A DNA stretch of 64,000 nt from Robbsia andropogonis (GTDB lineage Bacteria; Pseudomonadota; Gammaproteobacteria; Burkholderiales; Burkholderiaceae), in contig NZ_LAQU01000003.1 of NCBI RefSeq assembly GCF_000970345.1, positions 1-64,000 on the forward strand, in the 5' to 3' direction. The notes under the pieces are model-generated. The model saw only the letters and a list, made by a program, of their open reading frames with translations. It did not search any database and was not told the DNA's origin. The translations under genes and the position numbers were made by a program. Shown piece after piece: positions 27,532 through 36,723 of this stretch (position 1 is the stretch's first letter; every line of letters begins with the position of its first letter).

Positions 27532-29129
27532 AGCGGCGTACCATCCTCGCCGTTAGCGCGCCAGTACGGGTCGACCGGTCGCATTGTTTCAGCCCGCTGT
27601 TTCGACTCGTCCCGTCCTGCCCTGTACACCTCAGCCGCGCCCCCCGCCGGCGCCTCCTCGCTGCGGACTTCGGTATCTTCCAATAGCACAAGCGTTGGAT
27701 TGCATAACGCCTGACCTGGGCCGCGAGGACTATAAACAACCAACGGGGTCCCGGCCCGTAGCGGCGCATTACGTGCATCGATGCGGAACACCACGCTATT
27801 CTCACCGTCTCCGCCAATACGTGCGGCCGCTCCGTTGACGCGCTCGCGCGCCAACCCAAGGACGCGGCGCGAGACGAGAGTAGGCAAGTCGGCCTTTCGT
27901 CCAATCACCGCGCCTGCCATCCACGCCTCGAGTGCTTGCGTCGAACCACCCTGCGCGACGATGAAACAAATGTCCCGAAGATCTTGCTGCAAGAGGGCTT
28001 CGTAGCGTCCCTCCGTGAAGACGAATGAGCGTTCACGATAGCGCAAGCTCACTTTCTGCATGGCGAGATCGATATCATCGAGCAGTGGACTTAGTGCTCC
28101 TTCCGGGTTGTTGTGGTCGTAGCGGTCCAACAATCCGGGTACCATGTCTTCGCGCAGCAGCGCCACTGCGCCGCGCACGCTGGCCAGCGCGACGAACAGC
28201 GCGTGCGGATGCACGTTCTGCGTTTGTAGTACGGCCTCCAGCTGCGGCAACGCCAAGGTCAGACACCGCAACTTTTCCCGCATCGCAAAGCGCGCGAGCC
28301 CGCCATCGTCGGATGAGCGATGTAGCGGCGCCTTGTTGGCGTCTTTGCTGTCGATCCACTCCGGGTGAATGGTTGCCGGAACGTCCTGCCCCATCGGTCC
28401 CGACGACAGCAATTGCCGTGCTAGAAACAATGCCTTGGCCCGCATCTGCACGGCAATCCCGCGCACGCGCACCAGGATGCGACCTTGATCACGCAGGCGC
28501 AGCGACGGGGGCAAACGTTCGGCGAGCGTCACGACATCGGCGTTCCGCCGCAGTGTACCGATGCGCAATACGTCATAACGTGCATCGGGAATGGCCCCCA
28601 CGGCCAAGCCGAGTTGCGGGACCTGCCGCGGCACCGCGATGGCGTCGCTACCGGAGACGGCATCCATCACCAGCGGACCTGCCACGGAGCAGAAGCGCCG
28701 GACGGGACGATCTTGCGGATCGCCTTGGACGCCGCTGCCTCGCATCGTGTGAATGGACGGCAGCGTCAGGTACAAATCGACTTCCGCACCGCTTAGCAGC
28801 GCCGCATGGTGTCGCAGATCCAGTTCGAGTGGCGCGTTGAGCGAATCTGTGGCGTCATAGGTCAACACGGTGCCGTCGGGCATCACGGCCTCCAGTGTTG
28901 TTACCCTGATATGCCCCGACGCGAATTGCATTCGCTCAAAATGGCATGACCAGACGCCCCAGGCGTAAGGATTCGTGCGTAGTAAATGCCAGCGCACCAA
29001 TTGTTCCAAGCGAGCATCTAACAACTGAAAGTGCTGCGGCGACAGCAACATACCCTCATGCCACTCGACCCGCTCGGATATCCGTTCAACGCGCTCGTGC
29101 GTGCCCTCGAATTCCTGTTCATCGTGCAC
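27528..29129 (-). CDS. tssK: Type VI secretion system baseplate subunit TssK
   Basis: TssK is the trimeric baseplate adaptor that links the wedges to the TssL/TssM membrane complex. The 533 residues begin with the family hallmark VEWHEGMLLSPQHFQ near residue 22 and continue with NPYAWGVW. A shoulder domain, a helical neck and a C-terminal head domain follow (PRGPGQALCNPTLVLLED region). Translation starts at GTG 29129, with GGAG 9 bases upstream in the end of tssJ. It overlaps tssL by four bases, so the two are translationally coupled. Confidence 0.95.
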   Translation of the reverse strand: MHDEQEFEGTHERVERISERVEWHEGMLLSPQHFQLLDARLEQLVRWHLLRTNPYAWGVWSCHFERMQFASGHIRVTTLEAVMPDGTVLTYDATDSLNAPLELDLRHHAALLSGAEVDLYLTLPSIHTMRGSGVQGDPQDRPVRRFCSVAGPLVMDAVSGSDAIAVPRQVPQLGLAVGAIPDARYDVLRIGTLRRNADVVTLAERLPPSLRLRDQGRILVRVRGIAVQMRAKALFLARQLLSSGPMGQDVPATIHPEWIDSKDANKAPLHRSSDDGGLARFAMREKLRCLTLALPQLEAVLQTQNVHPHALFVALASVRGAVALLREDMVPGLLDRYDHNNPEGALSPLLDDIDLAMQKVSLRYRERSFVFTEGRYEALLQQDLRDICFIVAQGGSTQALEAWMAGAVIGRKADLPTLVSRRVLGLARERVNGAAARIGGDGENSVVFRIDARNAPLRAGTPLVVYSPRGPGQALCNPTLVLLEDTEVRSEEAPAGGAAEVYRAGRDESKQRAETMRPVDPYWRANGEDGTPL

Positions 29130-29130
29130 G

Positions 29131-29613
29131 CTAACGGTCTCCTACGATTTCAATATTTTCCCGCGTCAACCGGATCGTCACCGGCCCTTTCCGTGCCGTA
29201 ATCCGTGCGCGATGAACGCCAGGGGTGCCATAGCGGGCAAAAACGAGCGCCGCATTGACTCGCCGTGGCGCCATCACCGAGCGCGGCATATGCAACGTCT
29301 GTCCAGACACCATCTCCCAACTGAAGTAATGAAGCCGATCCGGGAACAGTGCCTGCAAGGCTTCACGCTGTGCATACCATTGCGCCGCAGACATAGCCGC
29401 GATCCGCTCAGTCATTGCCACGTCACTGCTCAGAACCAGATCCACCGCTACAGGGTTATCGCCATTTGCATCTGACGTGGCACTCAAGGTCAGGCCTGAC
29501 CAATGAATCCGATACTGTGGATTGCTGTTTGCACAGCCACAGACGAGCGCCGCCAGCGCCAGAAGCACGATCGAAAGAATGGCGCGCGGAATGGTCACGG
29601 CAATTCGACTCAC
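29131..29613 (-). CDS. tssJ: Type VI secretion lipoprotein TssJ (divergent)
   Basis: Outer-membrane lipoprotein of the T6SS envelope complex. 160 residues with a signal peptide (AILSIVLLALAALVCGC); Cys27 would be lipidated, although the -2 residue of the lipobox is an unusual Cys. The mature part is predicted mainly beta, consistent with the TssJ transthyretin-like fold, but similarity is weak, so the call leans on size, lipobox and its position directly before tssK. GTG start with AGGGGG upstream. An unrelated periplasmic lipoprotein is the alternative. Confidence 0.75.
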   Translation of the reverse strand: MSRIAVTIPRAILSIVLLALAALVCGCANSNPQYRIHWSGLTLSATSDANGDNPVAVDLVLSSDVAMTERIAAMSAAQWYAQREALQALFPDRLHYFSWEMVSGQTLHMPRSVMAPRRVNAALVFARYGTPGVHRARITARKGPVTIRLTRENIEIVGDR

Positions 29614-29676
29614 TATGCGCCCCCTTTCATCTAACGGTTTAACTCATGAACGTCGCAATAACGTGGCGGCATTTTT

Positions 29677-30063
29677 TCAGGCCACGGTAATGGTGGCTTG
29701 GCTGGCAGAAACAACCTGGATGATGCCTCCCCACTGGCACATTAATTTACTGCTTACATCCAGCGCTGGTGTGTTGCCGATCATCGTTCGCAATGCCCCC
29801 GGCATCCATGGCGCGCCACAAACAGGCACACACGGCATGGGCGTCAGTACGCCGAATGCCGCGGCGGTTGCAGCAGCGACCACTGGATTCGCCGGACAAG
29901 AACAGACACCAAATGGCGGCACGTTCACGAATGGCAAATTGTCAGTCACGGTGGCGACCGGGGTACCCGCGACTACACGTTTTATTGGAATGACGTTCAA
30001 CACAGAAGGGGCCGCGCCGAACGAGCATTGCAGCGGCGCTCCAGCTATCGCGAGAAAAGTCAT
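29677..30063 (-). CDS. DUF4280 PAAR-like protein (T6SS tip)
   Basis: A 128-residue protein of the DUF4280 family, a cysteine-rich PAAR-like domain expected to cap the VgrG spike. Characteristic segments are MTFLAIAGAPLQCSFG, NVPPFGVCSCPANP, VLTPMPCVPV and LMCQWGGIIQV, with six cysteines that may hold metal or disulfides. The ATG overlaps the stop of the MORN-repeat gene by one base (TGATG) and has GGAG upstream. I rejected the longer frame to 30150. Only the PAAR-like body is present, with no C-terminal toxin domain, so it is a tip, not a specialised effector. No other PAAR gene is visible in the cluster. Confidence 0.88.
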   Translation of the reverse strand: MTFLAIAGAPLQCSFGAAPSVLNVIPIKRVVAGTPVATVTDNLPFVNVPPFGVCSCPANPVVAAATAAAFGVLTPMPCVPVCGAPWMPGALRTMIGNTPALDVSSKLMCQWGGIIQVVSASQATITVA

Positions 30064-30599
30064 CACCGCTCCTCGACGAATTGCAACACGCCAGCGTGCC
30101 ATTTTTCGTCGCGCAAGAGGGAGCCGTCCGGACGCCAATATCGTGTCCACCCATGCAACAACCCATTTTCGTAATGGAATAGTGCAACGGCACGGGCGCT
30201 CACTTGATCAAAGCACAACGCATTTCCGTGCAATTTCCCTTGCTGGTAGGTCAATATCGACACGGTTTGACCGTGGACTAACTGAAGGCAAGGGCCATGC
30301 AACAGTCCGCTTTGGTAGCTTGCGCGCATTGTCATAACACCATCTTCGTTAAAAACCCGCATCTCACCATGGGGCTGCCCGTCAACGAAAGCGGCCAGCA
30401 ACTGCCTGTTTCCATTTGGCCAAAATTGCCGCACGACACCCTCGACACGCCCTGCCACAAGCGTCACGTGCGTGGCATTAGGCGCTGCGCAATCGCCACT
30501 GACCTGATCGTGCGCCGGCGCACCGATCAATGGGCAATTAGCACCGCCGGTCATGCCACCTTCAACGTCATGCATGCGATTATCCGCCGCGAATCGCAT
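30063..30599 (-). CDS. MORN-type repeat protein between vgrG and the PAAR-like gene
   Basis: About 178 residues containing around five MORN-variant repeats (units like VVRQFWPNGNRQLLAAFVDG and LFHYENGLLHGWTRYWRPDG), as in proteins annotated YwqK-type antitoxin. Such repeats mediate binding and have no catalytic centre. There is no signal peptide. The ATG at 30599 follows the vgrG stop (30602) closely; a TTG six bases earlier is also possible. Its placement between vgrG and the PAAR-like gene suggests an adaptor/chaperone that loads the tip, or an immunity-like protein. Both are inference. Confidence 0.8.
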   Translation of the reverse strand: MRFAADNRMHDVEGGMTGGANCPLIGAPAHDQVSGDCAAPNATHVTLVAGRVEGVVRQFWPNGNRQLLAAFVDGQPHGEMRVFNEDGVMTMRASYQSGLLHGPCLQLVHGQTVSILTYQQGKLHGNALCFDQVSARAVALFHYENGLLHGWTRYWRPDGSLLRDEKWHAGVLQFVEER

Positions 30600-30601
30600 C
30601 G

Positions 30602-32575
30602 TCAATTTATCGACACCATGCCCCCCTTCAAGGTCAGCATGCCACCACCATCCACAGTCTGCGTGGTGGATGCTCTCGACGACACCGACAATCCTTCGTT
30701 TGACAATGTCGTAGTCGCCTTATTGGTCAGCGACATGCCCGCTTCATTCGTAAGATCTGTACCCGCCTTATTTGTCAATGCAGTGGCGGCTTCGTTTGAA
30801 AGCGTGCCACCCGCATGTAGCGCGATATTGCCCCCCACCTTGATGGTCAGATTTCCGTCGATCTGCAGGGTATAGTCGCCCGATACACTATGCCGATATG
30901 TCGCTTCGTCGTAAAGCGCGTGATCGCCTGACACGGTTTCCGTTCGCTTGCCTTTCACTTTTTGCGTATCGTTGCCTTCGGCAATTTCGAAGAGCCGGTT
31001 CCCCTTGCGCACACTATGGGTCTCGTCACCTTCGGCGATCGTCGTTGACATCGAATTGGCAACATCGATATGCATTGCCCTGCTGGCTTGCAGCGCAAGC
31101 AATTGCGCGTCCGTCTTATCGTCAAATACCAACGCGTTGCCATCAACGGCGTTCTGTCCGAAAGTGCGCGAACGTAGCACTGTCTGTGTCTGGTCACGCG
31201 GCAACGTTACCGGCGGCGTCTGCACGTCGTTATAGACCGACCCCGTTACGACAGGCCGGTCGGGATCTCCTTCGACACAGGTCACCAACACTTCCTGACC
31301 GATTCGCGGCAGGAACCATTGCCCCCACCCCTGTCCGGCCGTCCCTTGCGCCACCCGCATCCAGCACGACGCGTGCTCGTCCGCCGCGCGCTTTCGGTCC
31401 CAATGCATGCGCACCTTAATACGACCGTGTTCATCCACCCACACCGTTTCGCCTGAGGGACCAACGACGGTCCCCGTTTGGGGACCGGCCAAACGCGGCT
31501 TGGCGATGGCTTTCGGGCGGAACGAGCGATCTGCCGGCAACGACGAAAAGTCCGCCCAGTATTGACCGTCCTGAATGCGATGGCGAACCGTAAGGACGTG
31601 GTACCGTGCGCCCGCCTGTGTATCCGTCGCGTCATCATCGCTGGATATTTCCAATAACGACCACGCCGATAATGCATGGCAACGGGTCAGTCCGGACATC
31701 GTAGCGTCCTGCGTGCCCAACGCGTCTAACAACCGTCGCGCCAAATTTTTGCCTTCATTTGCGTCATGCTGTCCGCCGGGGTAGACGTAACGCGTTCCCC
31801 ATACGGCTGCGTCGCCAGACTGCGCCAGTGCCGGCGTTGCCGACGTCATTGGGTGATAGTCATTCACAATGACCTGCCGAGGCACGACCGCACGCAACAA
31901 CTGACGTCGCCAAACGGTATCAAACACGGCTCGTTCCGTCGGTCGCCGCGCATAACGCAATACCTGGCTCGTACTGCGTGGCAATTCGTAAGAAGCCGCG
32001 TCGGCAAGTATCACTGGCAGGGAATCCGCTGCCGTATCGAAACAAAAGAAAATACCCGTTTCGGCCATCAGACGCGCGATAAAAGCAAACGCGCTCTCGT
32101 CGTATTGGACGCAGTAATCACGAACCGGATACGTTTCGGTCAGACGATTTTCATAAGTGATGTCATGTCCACGTAAAACACTTTCAATGATGGCTGGCAC
32201 ACTCTGCGCCTGATAGATGGAGCGGTCTGAATCCAACGTCAGTAGCCATAGTTTCGGTACAATCTTAGCCGTATAACAATGCACCTTATCACGCTCGTTG
32301 CCCGGAGCCGTCCGCTCGTCTTCCTCGACGATCTCACTTACAATGCCGCGCAAGATGCGGTCGGCTTGTCCCTCAAAGCGCATCGTGATGGACGCGACCC
32401 TGCCCGTCAGTGTCACCGCGTCCAGCGGCGCGCCACTCACCGTGAAAGCAATCGAAAATGCGTATAGCCACGACACTGCCTCTTCACCATCCAGCGTCTC
32501 TAACACTAGGTGCTGATTGACACTTTCGATAGCAAGCATGGCCGTGAATGCGGCGTCGCTTCCAATGTCAGACAT
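30602..32575 (-). CDS. tssI: Type VI secretion system spike protein VgrG
   Basis: The trimeric spike at the tip of the Hcp tube. 657 residues. It shows the gp27-like base with DYCVQYDESAFAFIARLMAETGIFFCF, the gp5 OB-fold segment (VWVDEHGRIKVRMHWDR), then SCWMRVAQGTAGQGWGQWFLPRIGQEVLV and GDPDRPVVTGSVYN, all VgrG hallmarks. The C-terminal beta-helix needle has LTNKAGT/LTNEAGM-like repeats. It ends without an extra effector domain. I chose ATG 32575, which overlaps the tssH stop by 8 bases; the longer frame reads back into tssH. Confidence 0.96.
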   Translation of the reverse strand: MSDIGSDAAFTAMLAIESVNQHLVLETLDGEEAVSWLYAFSIAFTVSGAPLDAVTLTGRVASITMRFEGQADRILRGIVSEIVEEDERTAPGNERDKVHCYTAKIVPKLWLLTLDSDRSIYQAQSVPAIIESVLRGHDITYENRLTETYPVRDYCVQYDESAFAFIARLMAETGIFFCFDTAADSLPVILADAASYELPRSTSQVLRYARRPTERAVFDTVWRRQLLRAVVPRQVIVNDYHPMTSATPALAQSGDAAVWGTRYVYPGGQHDANEGKNLARRLLDALGTQDATMSGLTRCHALSAWSLLEISSDDDATDTQAGARYHVLTVRHRIQDGQYWADFSSLPADRSFRPKAIAKPRLAGPQTGTVVGPSGETVWVDEHGRIKVRMHWDRKRAADEHASCWMRVAQGTAGQGWGQWFLPRIGQEVLVTCVEGDPDRPVVTGSVYNDVQTPPVTLPRDQTQTVLRSRTFGQNAVDGNALVFDDKTDAQLLALQASRAMHIDVANSMSTTIAEGDETHSVRKGNRLFEIAEGNDTQKVKGKRTETVSGDHALYDEATYRHSVSGDYTLQIDGNLTIKVGGNIALHAGGTLSNEAATALTNKAGTDLTNEAGMSLTNKATTTLSNEGLSVSSRASTTQTVDGGGMLTLKGGMVSIN

Positions 32576-35459
32576 TGCAGATCTCCACGCCAACATTCTC
32601 TGTCGTGTCACTGAAACGGAATCGGAAATTCCCGTCTTGATCGACGTCCATCCATATTGATGCCAGCGCAATGCCCGTGGCAACGCGCTCAAGAATGCAC
32701 TGCGATAGGTCCGGCAAAACGGTCTGAGTTAAGAGATGATCGATATTGCGCGCGCCGCTTTCCACCTCCACGCAACGCGCCGCGATCGTCTGCGCGGCAC
32801 TGTCAGACCACTGAAAGCGTGCACGATGCTGCAATTTGATCCGATCCGCCAACGTCGACAACTTCATCGTCACGATTTGCCGCACTTGTTTATCGGTCAG
32901 CGAAAAGTAAGGAACGATGACGGTACGGCCAATGAAAGCAGCGCTGAACCGGTGCAACAACGCATCACGCAGCACGGGCATCAGAGACGCGGCATCCTGC
33001 AACGCCTCCGGTCTGCCCTGGATATGCCCGTCTTCTTCAGGCGCGACCCGCACAGTTTTGCGCATGACCTCTTCATGGTCCGTGATGACGCTTTGCGCCG
33101 CATTGGACGTCATCAGGATGATCGTATTGCGAAAATCGATTGGTACGCCTTCGCCATCTTCCAACGTTCCTTTGTCGAACACCTGGAAGAACACTTCCAG
33201 AACGTCGGGATGCGCTTTCTCCATTTCATCAAGCAGGACGACGCTATAGGGCTTGCGCCGTACGGCCTCGGTCAGGACGCCACCGCGTCCATATCCAACA
33301 TAACCTGGCGGCGCGCCCTTCAACGATGAGACGGTATGCGCCTCTTGAAACTCGGACATATTCACGGTGATGACATTGCGCTCACCGCCATAAAGCAGTT
33401 CTGCCAGGGCCAAAGCGGTGCCAGTCTTTCCGACGCCGCTCGGTCCGACCAGTAGAAATACGCCAATCGGCTTCGACGGGTCTTCCAATCCAGCGCGCGA
33501 CGTTCGTATCCGTCGGGCCAGTGCATCCAGCGCCGCATCCTGCCCCACGATGTACTGTCCCATCCGCGCCTTCAGATCTAGCACGGAATGAATCTCATCC
33601 GCCATCATGCGTCCCACCGGGATACCGGTCCAGCCGGATACCACTTCTGCCACGGCAGAGGCGTTGACGCGGACGGACACCAAGGGATCATCCTGCTGAA
33701 TTGCCTCAAGCCCCTTCTCCAGCCGCTGCAGCAGTGCTCGGTCGCTGCAAAACTGATCGTCGGCCCATTCCGCCGGCGGGTAGGCGGAAGCCACTGGAGA
33801 CGCATCGCGTTGTGCCGATCTCTTACCGCAGGAGGAGGCGTCCTGCCCATCGCTTCCATCCTTACCCTTCTGCAGCTCTGCGGCGATGCGCGCTCTGCAA
33901 GCATTGATCCGCGCGGCCACGTCGCGTTCCGTTTCCAGCTTCTCCTGCAGCTTCCGGCGCGCGCCACGCTGTTCGATCAATTGCGCCTCAAGCGCTGCCA
34001 TCTTCTCTGCAAGCGCCGTATGGGCGAGTGCGTCACTAGCCGGTGCGCAGGCGGCTTCGTACCGATGCAGTCCCAACGCATGTTCATCTTGCGCGATTTC
34101 GCGATCTAACGACTCGATACGCGGCGACACGCCTGCGAGGACAACCGCAACGCGCGCGCAGGCCGTGTCTAGTACGCTCACTGCTTTGTCCGGCAATTGT
34201 CGGCCTGTTATGTAGCGGTGTGACAGACGAACCGCGTCGCGCACGGCGTCGTCGCCGATCTCGACCCCGTGATGCTCGGCAAGTTTGCGCACGACACCGC
34301 GCAACATCTGAATGGCAGCCTCTTCTGTTGGCTCGTCCACTTTAACGACCTGAAACCGCCGCGCCAACGCCGGATCACGCTCGACGTAGCGTTTGTATTC
34401 CGCCCAGGTGGTTGCCGCGATCGTCCTCAGTTCACCGCGCGCCAGTGCCGGCTTCAGCAAATTCGCCGCATCGCCTTGCCCCTCCGCTCCACCTGCACCA
34501 ATGATCTGGTGCGCTTCATCGATGAATAGCACTATCGGCTGCGGCGACGCATGTACCTGCGCAATCACCCCTTTCAACCTGTTTTCAAACTCCCCTTTGA
34601 CGCCCGCTCCCGCCTGCAACAACGCCAGGTCCAGTGACAATAATCGAACCTGGCGTAGCGCAGCCGGAACCTGCCCTCGTGCAATACGCTGCGCGAATCC
34701 TTCGACGACGGCGGTCTTCCCCACTCCCGCTTCTCCGGTGAGGATTGGATTGTTTTGTCGCCGCCGCATCAACACATCGATCAGTTGCCGAATTTCCGGA
34801 TCACGCCCGGTGACGGGATCCAGCCGGCCCTCCCGAGCCTGGCGCGTAATATCGATCGTAAAGCGTGCCAGGCCGTCAGTGGAACGATCAGACGTTGGCC
34901 AAAACCCCGCCGGCGTTCCCCCGCCGGAGGACAGACCGTTGTCACTATGGTCTGTCTGCAATAGGGGCAGATCCCGCGCGCCGACGGATTTGTCCGCGCC
35001 TTGTGCAACCATTACTGCTTGTGATGCCGCATCGCGTGAAATATTCAACAACGCCGGCGCAGCGTCGATCAGACGGCCCCGCAAACTGTTCAGCGCAAGC
35101 AGCGCGAGCAGCAACGCGCCAGCATCAATCTTTTGAAGACCACACGTGACGGTTGCCAACACCCAGCCCTCACGAAACCAATCAGCGAAGTCCGGCGCCA
35201 GCGCGGGCGTCCTGGCATTTCCACGTGTGAAGCCATCGATCGCTTTTTGCAACTGGCGCGCCACAAGATCGGCGTCCACGCCACACTCCTGTAGCACACC
35301 TCGCCAAGCGGCGTCCGGTGCCTGGGCGAACTGCATTAACAAGTGCTCGGGCTCCACGCTGTAATGCGTCTGCTGCACGCATAATGCGGCGGCCTGCTCC
35401 ATCGCTGATAAGCACCGCGGGTCAAGCCGGCTCAGCCAAGTACGGATATTGGTGTCCAT
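32568..35459 (-). CDS. tssH: Type VI secretion system ATPase TssH (ClpV)
   Basis: AAA+ unfoldase that disassembles contracted TssB/TssC sheath. 963 residues. A Clp-N domain occupies about the first 150 residues and binds sheath. The first AAA+ domain has GEAGVGKT and Walker B FIDEAHQIIG. A ClpB-type coiled-coil middle is short, and the second AAA+ domain has GPSGVGKTGTALALAELLYGG and VVLLDEMEKAHPDV. Both ATP sites look intact. A low-complexity linker (SGGGTPAGF region) separates the N-domain from D1. It is followed by vgrG with an 8-base overlap. Confidence 0.95.
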   Translation of the reverse strand: MDTNIRTWLSRLDPRCLSAMEQAAALCVQQTHYSVEPEHLLMQFAQAPDAAWRGVLQECGVDADLVARQLQKAIDGFTRGNARTPALAPDFADWFREGWVLATVTCGLQKIDAGALLLALLALNSLRGRLIDAAPALLNISRDAASQAVMVAQGADKSVGARDLPLLQTDHSDNGLSSGGGTPAGFWPTSDRSTDGLARFTIDITRQAREGRLDPVTGRDPEIRQLIDVLMRRRQNNPILTGEAGVGKTAVVEGFAQRIARGQVPAALRQVRLLSLDLALLQAGAGVKGEFENRLKGVIAQVHASPQPIVLFIDEAHQIIGAGGAEGQGDAANLLKPALARGELRTIAATTWAEYKRYVERDPALARRFQVVKVDEPTEEAAIQMLRGVVRKLAEHHGVEIGDDAVRDAVRLSHRYITGRQLPDKAVSVLDTACARVAVVLAGVSPRIESLDREIAQDEHALGLHRYEAACAPASDALAHTALAEKMAALEAQLIEQRGARRKLQEKLETERDVAARINACRARIAAELQKGKDGSDGQDASSCGKRSAQRDASPVASAYPPAEWADDQFCSDRALLQRLEKGLEAIQQDDPLVSVRVNASAVAEVVSGWTGIPVGRMMADEIHSVLDLKARMGQYIVGQDAALDALARRIRTSRAGLEDPSKPIGVFLLVGPSGVGKTGTALALAELLYGGERNVITVNMSEFQEAHTVSSLKGAPPGYVGYGRGGVLTEAVRRKPYSVVLLDEMEKAHPDVLEVFFQVFDKGTLEDGEGVPIDFRNTIILMTSNAAQSVITDHEEVMRKTVRVAPEEDGHIQGRPEALQDAASLMPVLRDALLHRFSAAFIGRTVIVPYFSLTDKQVRQIVTMKLSTLADRIKLQHRARFQWSDSAAQTIAARCVEVESGARNIDHLLTQTVLPDLSQCILERVATGIALASIWMDVDQDGNFRFRFSDTTENVGVEICNV

Positions 35460-35580
35460 TGCTTTCGGTTCTCGAACTCGTTAAAGAAAGGCAACCCCTT
35501 TAGGCATCACCTCAGCGCCGCTCTCGCACCGTACCGCCGTTGTCAACTTGGCTGACTCGAAGACCGGTCCGATTCATTGC

Positions 35581-36723
35581 CTAACGCTTCTCCATCTCGC
35601 TATCACTAAGCATCACTGAAAATCTAACCGTGCCAAGGGATGCGGCACCCGCATGGCCGCGACGCGATGGATTGGCCATCAATCGCGTTGTCCACCCCAA
35701 TCGTGCCGTCGCTGTCGATATGCGCGCCGGCGCAGCGCTTTCCCCTAACAGCTGCAACGTGACTTGCACAAAGGGGCGCGATGGAAGGTAACGCTGTAAC
35801 ATGTTGACCAGCACGGCGTGGGCACGCCCCCCTGGCAGCAGGTCACGCATTGCCGCATTCCCTGTGATGCGGCATCGCAACCCAATACCAGCCGATTGAT
35901 CCCATGCGCGCCGTCCAAGCGCCGACCGCCCATCCAATCGTGCGCCTCGCCCGTCGCGCTCCCGCAGCCGACACCGCTGCCCTACATCAATCGGCAACCA
36001 AGTGCCGATAAATTGCTGCGCGTCCACGCGAATACCCAGCCGATGTTGCATCAGCGTCTCAAGACCTCGCAACGAGCGCGGCGCTCCAGCCAACAATCCG
36101 GCATGCGCTAACCACGCTACCTCCGGCTGCGGAGACGCACCAACCCGCACCGATCGCAATGCGTCGTCATGTGCGGCTACAACGGCGTTACGCGATGCAA
36201 CACCTTTGTGCCGCGCATCGAACGCACCGTCTCGCATAAACGCGCGAAGCACTATCTGCAGTGGAGGGCCATCGGGATCACCCAAGGCCGAGAGCGCCCC
36301 GAACCGTCGCTTTTTGCTGCGATAAAGCAAGGTGAGCAAGCGATGATGGAAAATATCGAGAAAATCGTGCGTCGCGTAATCTCTGCGGGATGCACGTTCA
36401 AACAGTCGGCGTGCAAATGGCTCGGGCAGTGGCCCATGCGCGCCGGCCAGCGCCATAATCGGTGTACGTAGCAAGGGCCTATCGCGCAACGCATCAGCAG
36501 GTTCGACCGAGGTGATGTCCCGCGGCTCGAATTTCATCGATGTTATCGCGCCCAGGCGCAGGGCTTCAAACCTGCCATCGCCCTTTCCCAGCGGCACGCA
36601 TCCAAGAGCCGCACGTTCGATCAGCCAAATCGCTTGAAACAGGTTGTAGCACTGCGGCGCATCCTGCAGACGCGCGACTACATCATCGGATAGGTCCCGG
36701 CGGCTGGTGCCCACTGATGCCAT
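35581..36723 (-). CDS. tssG: Type VI secretion system baseplate subunit TssG
   Basis: Wedge component of the T6SS baseplate, partner of TssF. 380 residues. TssG signatures are YNLFQAIWLIERA near residue 25, RLGAITSMKFEPRDI, and PLPEPFARRLFERASRRDYATHDFLDIFHHRLLTLLYR. The ATG at 36723 is inside the end of tssF (46-base overlap) but has a very strong ribosome site (GGGAGGGGAGAC) just before it, so the overlap is believable and implies coupling. Several residues of the C-terminal half are Arg-rich, as in other members. Confidence 0.93.
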   Translation of the reverse strand: MASVGTSRRDLSDDVVARLQDAPQCYNLFQAIWLIERAALGCVPLGKGDGRFEALRLGAITSMKFEPRDITSVEPADALRDRPLLRTPIMALAGAHGPLPEPFARRLFERASRRDYATHDFLDIFHHRLLTLLYRSKKRRFGALSALGDPDGPPLQIVLRAFMRDGAFDARHKGVASRNAVVAAHDDALRSVRVGASPQPEVAWLAHAGLLAGAPRSLRGLETLMQHRLGIRVDAQQFIGTWLPIDVGQRCRLRERDGRGARLDGRSALGRRAWDQSAGIGLRCRITGNAAMRDLLPGGRAHAVLVNMLQRYLPSRPFVQVTLQLLGESAAPARISTATARLGWTTRLMANPSRRGHAGAASLGTVRFSVMLSDSEMEKR

